DNA from: Pararhizobium gei
GTDB taxonomy: Bacteria > Pseudomonadota > Alphaproteobacteria > Rhizobiales > Rhizobiaceae
Length of the DNA: 64,000 bases
Assembly (NCBI RefSeq): GCF_029223885.1
Contig: NZ_CP119409.1
Span: 1,204,001 to 1,268,000, forward strand
Direction: 5' to 3'
Position numbers and translations under genes: made by a program. Under the pieces are notes generated by a model. The model saw only the letters and a program-made list of their open reading frames with translations. It was not told the origin of the DNA and made no database searches. Below are positions 7,049 to 14,029 of the stretch, one piece after another (the first letter of the stretch is position 1; the number at the start of each line of letters is the position of its first letter).

Positions 7049-9389
7049 CGATACCGAACGCCTGGTCGTGGCCCTCGAAGCGAGGATCCGCGACTTCGAA
7101 AAAAACTTCCAGAAGGCCGAGCGGACGGGCACGCGGACCTATCAGCAGCTCAATGCCGGTTCTTCCCGCGCGACGCGGCAGATGGAAGCCGACATGGTGC
7201 GATCGACCAACCGCATCAACCAGGCGCTGGCGACGACATCGACCAGAATCGGTTCCTTTGGAAAGGCGTTTGCGGGAGGCTTTGTCGGATCGCTGACCGG
7301 GCTCGGCCTTGCCGGTATCGTCAGCGGTCTCGGCAGGGTAGCGCAGAGCGTGGCCGAGATCGGAGACCAGGCGAAGATTGCAGGCGTCAACATCAAGGCG
7401 TTTCAAGAACTGAAATATGTGGCCGAGCAAAACCGGATCGGCGTGGACGCGCTCACCGATGGTCTGAAGGAATTAAACCTGCGCGCCGACGAATTCATTT
7501 CGACCGGTCAGGGCTCCGCTGCGGAGGCGTTTCGTCGGCTGGGCTATAACGCCGAGACCCTAAAGGAAAAGCTGAAGGAACCCGACAAACTCTTTCTCGA
7601 AATCATCGGCAAGCTGGAAAAGTTCGACAAGGCCGCGCAGATCAGGATTTCCGACGAACTGTTCGGTGGGACCGGTGGCGAACAGTTCGTCAAGCTGCTC
7701 GATCTCGGCCTTGAGCGTATCCGCGCGCAAATCAAGGCGGCCAACGAGTTCGGCAACGTCATGGACGAGCAGCTGATCAAACAGGCCGAGGAAGTCGATC
7801 GGAAGTTTCACACCCTGGCCACCACGGTCGGCACCAACCTGAAGGGCGCGATCGTGCAGGCGGCCGAGCAGTTGGGCCTCTTTCTCGACTTGTTGAACGA
7901 TGTTGATCAGCGGTCACGATCGACGATCGAAACGCAGCTGCAGGACAAAAAGAACCTCCTGGCGAAAACCGAGCGTTCGGACATGGCGAGGTTTGTCGTC
8001 GATGGCGCGCATGGCGAAGGTATCGCCAATCTGAAAAAGGAAATTGCCGATCTCGAAGCCGAGTTGATGCGGCGAACGAAGGAAAGCTTGCGCGGCAGAC
8101 TTCTGCAGCAGGCGGAGGACATGAAGGGCCAGATCGTTCCCAAAGGCGGGCGCCTGCCGCCTACAGCAACGCCCGGCGCATCGTCCTCGACCAGGACCGG
8201 TGAGACCAACCTGCGCAACTATCTGGCTCCCGGCCGAGCTTCCAGTCACGTAGACGGCTTGGCCTCATCGTTCGAAAGCAAGCTGGAGAAGATGATTGAA
8301 AGCCTGCCGGAAAACCTCAAAGGACAGATCACCATCAATAGCGGCTTCCGATCCGTTGAACGGCAGCAGCAGCTCTGGCAGCAGGCGCTTGAAAAATACG
8401 GCTCGGTGGCAGAGGCGCGCAAGTGGGTGGCGCCTCCCGGCAACAGCCAACACAACAAGGGCAATGCCGCCGATCTCGGCTGGGGCTCGACCGATGCCCG
8501 GGAGTGGGCTCACAAGAATGCCGGACAGTTCGGCCTATCGTTCCCGATGGGACATGAGCCTTGGCATGTCGAGGACGCCGACGCGCGCAGCGGTGTCATG
8601 GCTGACAAGACACAGGATCTTGAGGATCGCGGACAAGCCTATGACGATATCATCGCCAAGGCGCGGGAGTTCATTGCGGAACAGGGCCTGGAAGGGCAAG
8701 TGCTCGGCATGACCGAAAAGGCGGCGGCCCGCCTGCGATACGAACAGCAGATGCTCAATGACGCCCGTCAAGCCGGCATCGACCTGTCGCCGACGCAAGT
8801 TGAAGCCATGAAAGCGCTTGCCGCCGAAATGGCGAATGCCGAGGACGCAACGAAGCGGTTGAAGATCAGCCAGGAGGAGTTGAAGGCCAGCGCGGAGGAA
8901 TTCGGCGCGCAGGCGAAGGATGTGATCGGCGGCTTTATCTCCGACCTCCGGCGCGGGGAAGATGCGTCCGACGCCCTGAAAAACGCGCTCTCACGCATCG
9001 GCGATATGGCGATCGACGGGCTTCTCAATCAAATCTTCGGCGGCGGCAACGTTCAGGGCGGCGGGATATTCGGCAGCATCTTTTCCAGCTTCATGGGCGG
9101 TATCGGCACGAATGCCAAGGGAACCGACAACTGGCGCGGCGGACCGACATGGGTGGGCGAGGAAGGGCCGGAGATCATCAACGCGCCTCGAGGCGCGCAG
9201 ATCATTCCGGCGCATCGCACGCAGGCCGCCCTTGCCGGAAATTCCTATGTCGATCGGCGCAATATTCGCGGCGGCGACGTGATCGTGCAGGGCGACGCCT
9301 CGGAACGCACGGTCCATCTGATCAGCCAGGCCATCACCGAAAACAACCGAAAACTTTCCTATGCACAAGAGAACTCCTGGAGACGGTAG
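7041..9389 (+). CDS. Phage tail tape measure protein with embedded M15 (VanY/LAS) peptidase domain
   Basis: 782 residues from the ATG at 7041, preceded by GAGGAG; it overlaps the terminase stop by 8 bases. The N-terminal half is coiled-coil and Ala/Gly-rich with a hydrophobic segment around residues 80-105 (FAGGFVGSLTGLGLAGIV), as in tape measure proteins. Around residues 400-515 is a zinc peptidase module: the sequence SQHNKGNAADLG supplies H471 and D478, and EPWHVE supplies H509, the three zinc ligands of LAS/M15 D,D-peptidases. The C terminus carries WVGEEGPEII and a Gly-rich region common at tape measure ends. The peptidase probably nicks peptidoglycan during DNA injection. Confidence 0.9.
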   Translation: MPDDTERLVVALEARIRDFEKNFQKAERTGTRTYQQLNAGSSRATRQMEADMVRSTNRINQALATTSTRIGSFGKAFAGGFVGSLTGLGLAGIVSGLGRVAQSVAEIGDQAKIAGVNIKAFQELKYVAEQNRIGVDALTDGLKELNLRADEFISTGQGSAAEAFRRLGYNAETLKEKLKEPDKLFLEIIGKLEKFDKAAQIRISDELFGGTGGEQFVKLLDLGLERIRAQIKAANEFGNVMDEQLIKQAEEVDRKFHTLATTVGTNLKGAIVQAAEQLGLFLDLLNDVDQRSRSTIETQLQDKKNLLAKTERSDMARFVVDGAHGEGIANLKKEIADLEAELMRRTKESLRGRLLQQAEDMKGQIVPKGGRLPPTATPGASSSTRTGETNLRNYLAPGRASSHVDGLASSFESKLEKMIESLPENLKGQITINSGFRSVERQQQLWQQALEKYGSVAEARKWVAPPGNSQHNKGNAADLGWGSTDAREWAHKNAGQFGLSFPMGHEPWHVEDADARSGVMADKTQDLEDRGQAYDDIIAKAREFIAEQGLEGQVLGMTEKAAARLRYEQQMLNDARQAGIDLSPTQVEAMKALAAEMANAEDATKRLKISQEELKASAEEFGAQAKDVIGGFISDLRRGEDASDALKNALSRIGDMAIDGLLNQIFGGGNVQGGGIFGSIFSSFMGGIGTNAKGTDNWRGGPTWVGEEGPEIINAPRGAQIIPAHRTQAALAGNSYVDRRNIRGGDVIVQGDASERTVHLISQAITENNRKLSYAQENSWRR

Positions 9390-9398
9390 GGACAACAG

Positions 9399-9752
9399 AT
9401 GACACGATTGATCAAGCAACTCTCGGCCGAGCTGGCCCGCAACCTTGCCGAGGGCGGCAAGCCGAGGATACCGGCAGGCGGCGACCTGATCTGGAAATGG
9501 TTTCTCGACCTCAATGGCGGGCGAGACATGCACGCGGCCGGTGCGAACCCGATCCGGTATTCCGAGATCGAGGCCTATGCGCGCCTCCACCGTCTGCCGC
9601 TCCGAAGCGACCACATCGCCGCACTGCGGGCCATGGACGCCGTATATTTTCAGCACCTACGGAGCTTGCGGCCGACGGATGGCATCAAAAGACTGCCGGC
9701 ACGTTCCAGCGCGCCGATGACGGGCGAGCTGTTCGACGCAATGTTCGGGTGA
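9399..9752 (+). CDS. Phage protein, possible tail-assembly-chaperone-like
   Basis: 117 residues, nine bases after the tape measure gene. The central pattern DLIWKWFLDLNGGRD, PIRYSEIEAYARLHRLPLRSDH and IAALRAMDAVYFQHL vaguely recalls small lambdoid tail-assembly proteins (DUF1799-like), but those normally precede the tape measure gene. No firm family assignment. Expression as part of the structural operon is likely from spacing. Confidence 0.7.
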   Translation: MTRLIKQLSAELARNLAEGGKPRIPAGGDLIWKWFLDLNGGRDMHAAGANPIRYSEIEAYARLHRLPLRSDHIAALRAMDAVYFQHLRSLRPTDGIKRLPARSSAPMTGELFDAMFG

Positions 9753-9756
9753 AACG

Positions 9757-10716
9757 ATGGGATACTGGTCAGGTTACGACGATTACCGCCACGGGCCGAC
9801 GAAGAAAATCAGTCTGGCGCAGGTGTTCAAGGGCGCGCCGCGAAAGCGCCTGGTGGCGGATATCGTCAATATGGTGCGTGACTATCGGCGAACGCCTTAC
9901 GAGCACGAGGGCTCCATACAGGCCGGCATCCGCTCAGCGTTATGCCTGGCTGGAGAACGCTGGCCTGTGGCCGACGATGAGGCGCGCGGTCTTTTGGCAG
10001 CGGCATTCAAGAAAACTGGCGTCAAGCGACCCGGCTGGTGGGAAGGTCAGGCTGAATACACGGCTCCCCGCGAGGTTTGTCACTGGTGTTTCATTGAGCT
10101 TCCGGAAGACCTTAGACGCAGCGGGAAAAGGTCAGCCTATTGTTCAATGGAGTGTGTCAACCGGGCAATCGCAAAGCGGGTGGAAGGACCCAAAGGCCAG
10201 GGCGATCCGGTTTACAAGGCCTGTCATGCGGCGATCAGCCGGCTTCGCGCAAAGCCCAGAGACTGCGAGCATTGCAAAAAACCTTTCCGTTCCGACCGTA
10301 GCTACCAGCGGCTTTGTTCCAAAGCCTGCCGGGACGCCGCAAGGACCACTGTCGAAGAGCGTTGTTGTGAGCATTGTAGCACGGTGTTTCGCCCACATGT
10401 GTCGAAGAAAAGCGAAGATGCCGGCGCGGGAAAATTCTGCAGCTCGGCTTGCAGATGGGCGTACGAGCGCAAAAACCCGCCAACCTATGAATGCGCCTGC
10501 GTTTTATGTTCCACGCCATTCACCGGTGAACGGAAAAACGCAATATACTGCTCCAATCGATGCTTGCAGATGTTCACACGGATGCGCCAGGGTGAGTGGC
10601 CGAAGAGGATGAACACGCCGCTGTTCGATTACTATTTCATCACCTTGGCAAAACGGCAGGAACCGACGCCGCTAACTACCGAGATTTTTGATAGCTGGTT
10701 TCAGGATGCGGCGTGA
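9757..10716 (+). CDS. Protein with four tandem CxxC/CSxxC zinc fingers, unknown function
   Basis: 319 residues. The N-terminal ~105 residues are mixed helix (RLVADIVNMVRDYRRTPYEHEG). They are followed by four zinc-binding modules with the same plan, CxxC-13 to 20 residues-CSxxC: C108/C111/C129/C133, C170/C173/C187/C191, C204/C207/C228/C232 and C248/C251/C265/C269. The second half of each reads YCS, LCS or FCS, like FCS/MYM-type fingers. A 50-residue tail ends in EIFDSWFQDAA. It is the last gene of the structural block and converges with the regulator at 10729. A nucleic-acid-binding or late regulatory role is only an inference. Confidence 0.8.
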   Translation: MGYWSGYDDYRHGPTKKISLAQVFKGAPRKRLVADIVNMVRDYRRTPYEHEGSIQAGIRSALCLAGERWPVADDEARGLLAAAFKKTGVKRPGWWEGQAEYTAPREVCHWCFIELPEDLRRSGKRSAYCSMECVNRAIAKRVEGPKGQGDPVYKACHAAISRLRAKPRDCEHCKKPFRSDRSYQRLCSKACRDAARTTVEERCCEHCSTVFRPHVSKKSEDAGAGKFCSSACRWAYERKNPPTYECACVLCSTPFTGERKNAIYCSNRCLQMFTRMRQGEWPKRMNTPLFDYYFITLAKRQEPTPLTTEIFDSWFQDAA

Positions 10717-10728
10717 ACGTAAGATTGC

Positions 10729-11121
10729 TTACTTCCAACGGCCTTTAGGTTTAATTGGTGTTGCCATGTCTTCATCTTCAGGCCCTATATTTTCTTGCAA
10801 TTTGTTCCGCTGATCCTCATCGAAGGCATCTTGCTCGATTTCGTCAGGGGTTGGCGGCCTATCATGTCTTGTTAAATGATTGCCAGCTTTTGCAATCGCA
10901 TTAACATAGGCAGTTGTGTTTAACCGGGCGAAATCATCTCTCAAAGCTTTGATCTCATTCAGAATATCAAAATCCGTCGCTGCATCAAAAGACAGCCTCA
11001 ATCGCGCGATCATTTCGGCAGATATCGTTCTGTCGTTATTGTGCGCCGCTTCCTCTAACTGCTTTTTCAAGTCAGCCGGAAGGCGCATTTTAAATTGAGG
11101 ATCAGTTTGTTTCGCGGGCAT
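10729..11121 (-). CDS. Arc-type ribbon-helix-helix regulator
   Basis: 130 residues from the ATG at 11121 (an upstream in-frame ATG at 11175 would read through the operator region and is unlikely). The N-terminal segment DPQFKMRLPADLKKQLEEAA...TISAEMIARL is a classic Arc/Mnt ribbon-helix-helix fold. The rest is acidic (PPTPDEIEQDAFDEDQ) and ends in a basic tail. It is divergently transcribed from a second RHH gene across three palindromic operators at 11134-11192. By analogy with Arc/Mnt it probably controls the lysogeny or excision genes and itself. Confidence 0.88.
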   Translation of the reverse strand: MPAKQTDPQFKMRLPADLKKQLEEAAHNNDRTISAEMIARLRLSFDAATDFDILNEIKALRDDFARLNTTAYVNAIAKAGNHLTRHDRPPTPDEIEQDAFDEDQRNKLQENIGPEDEDMATPIKPKGRWK

Positions 11122-11133
11122 GTGTACACGTAT

Positions 11134-11148
11134 GGACCAAATATGTCC
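11134..11148. promoter_or_regulatory. Operator site 1 of the RHH intergenic region
   Basis: The sequence GGACCAAATATGTCC is an imperfect 5-5-5 inverted repeat (GGAC[C/A]-N5-[T/G]GTCC). Two more copies follow at 11159 and 11178. It lies 13 bases upstream of the RHH gene on the minus strand. Confidence 0.7.
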
Positions 11149-11158
11149 TTGACGAAAG

Positions 11159-11173
11159 GGACATTTTAGGTCC
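11159..11173. promoter_or_regulatory. Operator site 2 of the RHH intergenic region
   Basis: The sequence GGACATTTTAGGTCC shares the plan GGACA-N5-GGTCC with sites 1 and 3. Its centre is 25 bases from that of site 1 and 19 bases from that of site 3. Confidence 0.7.
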
Positions 11174-11177
11174 ACAT

Positions 11178-11192
11178 GGACACATTAGGTCC
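11178..11192. promoter_or_regulatory. Operator site 3 of the RHH intergenic region
   Basis: The sequence GGACACATTAGGTCC is almost identical to site 2 and lies 27 bases upstream of the start codon of the + strand RHH gene, where a bound repressor would block transcription. Confidence 0.7.
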
Positions 11193-11218
11193 ATTTTATC
11201 TAGGAGGGTTAATTTTCA

Positions 11219-11398
11219 ATGGAAGCTGAGCTGAAGACAGATCGTGTCGCCGTCAAATTTGAGACCAGTCTAATAAACCGCATTGACGATTTTGGGTTTG
11301 GCAACAGAATTCGAAGCCGAGCGAAGACGATAAGAGAATTGATTTTGATAGGCCTAGAACACGCGGAAAAAGAAAAAGGCAACGATGTCACGGCCTGA
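11219..11398 (+). CDS. Short ribbon-helix-helix protein (59 aa)
   Basis: A 59-residue reading frame with a strong ribosome binding site (AGGAGG at 11202-11207). The protein begins MEAELKTDRVAVKF and continues ETSLINRIDDFGFGNRI and RSRAKTIRELILIGLE. That is a complete strand-helix-helix of the RHH/CopG type (DRVAVKF strand, INRIDDF helix, RSRAKTIRELI second helix). It is divergent from the Arc-like gene and shares the operator region. Its last 14 bases overlap the start of the next gene in another frame, indicating translational coupling. It is easily missed because of its size. Confidence 0.8.
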   Translation: MEAELKTDRVAVKFETSLINRIDDFGFGNRIRSRAKTIRELILIGLEHAEKEKGNDVTA

Positions 11399-12023
11399 TA
11401 AACCGACATCGTTGCCTTTCGGATCAATCTATCACAAGGGACAAACTGAAATGCACGTGCACTTTAAACCGAAAGAACCGGATTTTGCAACAGCGCCGAA
11501 CAGGGAATTTGAACTCGCAAGCCAGGTCAATGACCTGGTGGTATTGCTCGGCACAGTCGAGTTGGCACTGACTGCGCCGACGCTGGTTGACGCGTCTCGG
11601 CTCTTCGATGCCGGAATAGAGTTTGTTGGTTACGCAGTGCGCGAAATTCGCAAGCGCATGCAAGATCTAGGAGAGTCTTTAGACGGTCCGTTCAACGAAA
11701 AGTCCCGTCTCGAAGTGAGGGGCGTCGGGCTTCGTTATCAGATTTACCGCGATGCGCGGGATGAATGGCTGGCCTGCGGCGTGAACGGCAACTGGCCGGA
11801 AAACCATCCATCCAGCGATAGGTTCAACGACGAAACCGACCGGTTTACGGCCTATCCCTGCGAGACACTGGCAGGCGCGCAACTGAAAATTCGGTTGTTG
11901 CGTGACGATAAGGATCTGTTTGATAATGTTATGCTCGGAGGTGACGAGCATACCTTCCGCAAACTCCTGTCCTCCATTGCTGGCCCAAGCGCCGAACCGC
12001 ACGAAGTAGGGGAGCAGGGATGA
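11385..12023 (+). CDS. Unknown protein of the prophage lysogeny module
   Basis: 212 residues from the ATG at 11385, which lies inside the end of the 59-aa RHH gene; a start at 11451 (MHVHFKPKEP) is possible. The protein is hydrophilic and mostly helical, with LASQVNDLVVLLGTVELAL and FDAGIEFVGYAVREIRKRMQ helices; the segment around residue 120 is RYQIYRDARDEWLACG. No conserved enzymatic motif or transmembrane segment is seen and no family is recognised. The stop overlaps the start of the HTH gene (ATGA). GC content is lower than in the backbone. Confidence 0.75.
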   Translation: MSRPDKPTSLPFGSIYHKGQTEMHVHFKPKEPDFATAPNREFELASQVNDLVVLLGTVELALTAPTLVDASRLFDAGIEFVGYAVREIRKRMQDLGESLDGPFNEKSRLEVRGVGLRYQIYRDARDEWLACGVNGNWPENHPSSDRFNDETDRFTAYPCETLAGAQLKIRLLRDDKDLFDNVMLGGDEHTFRKLLSSIAGPSAEPHEVGEQG

Positions 12024-12442
12024 ATATTCACAGTCCATCGGCTGCGAGATCGACTATAGATGAGTTGCGAGACACTGCTTCGCTCATTCAGGCGGCGACA
12101 GAGAGATGTGACCGGTTGCGATCTCATCTGAGCGGCACGCATGCGACGGCGTGTACACGCCTTGCGGCAAGCTTACGGGAGGCGCTCTCCCACTCTTCCG
12201 CTCTATCTAACATCCTCAACTCTCCCTGCGGGTCGCTGTCGGATAGAAAATCACGCAGGCGCATTTTGCAGACAAGGGACATTGCTGAAGCGCTCGGGTG
12301 CAGTCAAGAAACCGTAAGAAGGCGTTACCGTGAGGGGAAGTTGCGCGGCGCGTACAAGCTTGGTGGGGAGACATCTCCGATCCGCATGCACTTCCGAGAT
12401 CTGATTTCACTGGTAACTTCCATGCGTGGCGGAGTGAAGTGA
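12020..12442 (+). CDS. Excisionase-like helix-turn-helix DNA-binding protein
   Basis: 140 residues. The N-terminal ~75 residues are helical without recognised motif. The C-terminal part, ILQTRDIAEALGCSQETVRRR followed by YREGKLRGAYKLGG, is a winged MerR/AlpA/excisionase-type HTH. It overlaps its neighbours on both sides by a few bases and lies two genes upstream of the integrase, so a role as recombination directionality factor or transcriptional regulator of the integrase operon is likely. Confidence 0.8.
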   Translation: MNIHSPSAARSTIDELRDTASLIQAATERCDRLRSHLSGTHATACTRLAASLREALSHSSALSNILNSPCGSLSDRKSRRRILQTRDIAEALGCSQETVRRRYREGKLRGAYKLGGETSPIRMHFRDLISLVTSMRGGVK

Positions 12443-12630
12443 TGGCAAGGCTCGTACCGTTCAAACAAGCTGACGTCTCACGTGCAGTAAAAGGAGCTAT
12501 CAGCGGTGGCATGATGATTGGTCGTGTTGAAATCGATCCGGCTACCGGCCGGATTGTCCTCTCAGCGCAGACGGACAAAGCACAGGCTGAAAACCCGCTC
12601 GATAGCTGGCTGAAATCTCATGCGAGTTAG
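12442..12630 (+). CDS. Small protein upstream of integrase
   Basis: 62 residues from the ATG at 12442, overlapping the preceding stop by one base (TGATG); a GTG one codon upstream is also possible. The N-terminal pattern PFKQADVSRAVKGAISGG, then GRVEIDPATGRIVL, is a short conserved type I recall seeing next to tyrosine integrases in rhizobial genomes. Function unknown. It overlaps the integrase start by 11 bases. Confidence 0.75.
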   Translation: MARLVPFKQADVSRAVKGAISGGMMIGRVEIDPATGRIVLSAQTDKAQAENPLDSWLKSHAS

Positions 12631-13651
12631 ACTGAAAGGTATCAACAAGGTCAACGCGCGGCTGGCAGACGGCAGCCGAGCTGTCTATTTTTATGCTTGG
12701 AAGGGTGGGCCTCGTTTGCCCGGAAAACCGGGTGATCCTGAATTCATTGCGGCTTACAATGCAGCGGTCGCGACTAAGGTGCGGCCGCCCTCCGGCTCGC
12801 TGATATCGATCCTGATGGCATTTCAAGACAGCAGCGATTGGCATGATCTCGCACGCCGCACGCGGAGTGACTATGTCAAGCTGATTAAAATTATCGAAAA
12901 AAAATTTGGCGACTTTCCGCTATCGGCACTTTCCGACAGGCGGACACGCGGAATCTTTATGGCTTGGCGTGATGAGCGCGCGAAAGCATCGCGCCGGCAG
13001 GCGGATTATGGTTGGCAGGTCCTGGCTCGCATACTTTCATGGGCTCATGGCAGAGGTCTAGTTGTCGCAAACCCATGCGAAAAGGGAGGGAGATTGTATC
13101 GCGGTTCGCGTGCGGCGAACGTTTGGACGGACGATGACGAGGCTAATTTTTTAGCCTCTGCGCCTTATCACCTACACCTGCCATTAATTTTGGCATTGTG
13201 GACCGGTCAGCGTCAAGGTGATCTGTTGGCCCTTGCATGGACGCAGTATGATGGTGAAGTCATCCGGCTTCAACAGAGCAAGACTGGCATTCGCGTGGTC
13301 ATCCCGGTTGGGGCACCGTTAAAAGCAATGATGGAGCCTCTACGGAAGCGGGAGGGAACTGTATTACTGAACAGTGAAGGCCAGACATGGACAGCTGATG
13401 GTTTTAGATCGTCATGGCGGAAAGCATGTATCTCGGCTGGGGTTGTCGGCGTGACATTCAACGATCTTCGAGGAACTGCGGTGACGCGGCTTGCGCTTTG
13501 CGAGTGTACCGAGGCTGAAATCGCTACCATAACCGGTCATAGCCTGCGTGATGTGCGATCAATCCTTGATGCGCACTACCTTCACCGTGATCCACAGCTA
13601 GGCAAAAACGCGATCCGAAAGCTCGAAACGAGAACAAAATTTCCCAAATGA
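12620..13651 (+). CDS. Tyrosine recombinase / phage integrase
   Basis: 343 residues. An N-terminal SAM-like core-binding domain (about 60-150) is followed by the catalytic domain. Visible active-site residues: R198 in WTGQRQGD, K221 in LQQSKTG, R284 in FNDLRGTAV, H307 in TGHS, and the nucleophile Y320 in LDAHYLHRD. The box II histidine (usually HDLR) is an asparagine here (N281). The gene ends 60 bases from the 3' end of tRNA-Gln, which is almost certainly its target. It is the last gene of a tightly overlapping operon starting at 11219. Confidence 0.93.
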   Translation: MRVRLKGINKVNARLADGSRAVYFYAWKGGPRLPGKPGDPEFIAAYNAAVATKVRPPSGSLISILMAFQDSSDWHDLARRTRSDYVKLIKIIEKKFGDFPLSALSDRRTRGIFMAWRDERAKASRRQADYGWQVLARILSWAHGRGLVVANPCEKGGRLYRGSRAANVWTDDDEANFLASAPYHLHLPLILALWTGQRQGDLLALAWTQYDGEVIRLQQSKTGIRVVIPVGAPLKAMMEPLRKREGTVLLNSEGQTWTADGFRSSWRKACISAGVVGVTFNDLRGTAVTRLALCECTEAEIATITGHSLRDVRSILDAHYLHRDPQLGKNAIRKLETRTKFPK

Positions 13652-13713
13652 CCGCCCAAATGTCACTCAATGTTCTGAAACACATGTGCAATTTATGCAG
13701 CAAAAACAACTGG
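13652..13713. other. Probable attR region at the tRNA-Gln 3' end
   Basis: The 59 bases between the integrase stop and the encoded CCA of tRNA-Gln carry no gene. Integration at the 3' end of the tRNA is inferred from the integrase orientation and the intact tRNA. The core repeat cannot be delimited because the left attachment site is outside the window. Confidence 0.55.
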
Positions 13714-13784
13714 CTGGGGAACCTGGATTCGAACCAGGACTAACGGAGTCAGAGTCCGTGGGTCTACCGTTAACCTATTCCCCA
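13711..13784 (-). tRNA. tRNA-Gln (anticodon CTG)
   Basis: On the minus strand the sequence folds as a standard cloverleaf. The acceptor stem TGGGGAA (from 13784) pairs with TTCCCCA, the discriminator is G, and CCA is encoded (13711-13713). The anticodon stem is ACGGA/TCCGT with loop CTCTGAC, giving anticodon CTG, which reads CAG. The T arm has the loop TTCGAAT. Its 3' end faces the integrase gene, consistent with use as a phage attachment site. Confidence 0.95.
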
Positions 13785-14029
13785 AGCGGCAGACGATTTT
13801 GTCATCCGGCTGGTGAGGCGGGCTTATAAACAAAAGATTGGCGGATGCAAATAGGCTTTGTCAGAAAAAGTATGGTTTGGGAGGGAAAATCGCTGGCAGC
13901 ATCTGCCCCCTGGAGAAGGGTGCCACCGGTGGGCGCAAAAAGAATTTGGCGAAAGGCGAGCACGCTGGTAAAGTCGCGCCAACGAAAATCAAGAGAGCGC
14001 CTCGAGCGGCTATCGTTCCGCGCGGCGCA

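Larger units (their letters stand above)
1..13713. mobile_element. Right-hand part of an integrated prophage / phage-like element
   Basis: The stretch from the left edge to the 3' end of the tRNA-Gln gene carries only phage-type genes: prohead protease, capsid, connectors, terminase, tape measure protein, ribbon-helix-helix regulators, excisionase-like protein and tyrosine integrase. Structural genes are all on the + strand and mostly overlap by 1-4 bases (ATGA or GTGA junctions). The integrase is the last gene and points at a tRNA, as expected for an element integrated at a tRNA 3' end. The left end (portal protein and the other attachment site) lies outside the window. No tail-tip, fibre or lysis genes are seen after the tape measure gene. 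The element may therefore be incomplete or permuted, or may be a satellite-like element. Confidence 0.9.

Noticed and set aside
9149..10612. 487-codon open frame on the + strand across the tape measure end and the zinc-finger gene
   Set aside because: Arg/Pro/Gly-rich composition of an out-of-frame reading; the frames of the tape measure and zinc-finger genes have clear motifs and ribosome binding sites.
13838..14029. Earlier start of the Ppx/GppA gene
   Set aside because: The 64 extra codons have no conserved pattern and lack a ribosome binding site; kept only as an alternative.
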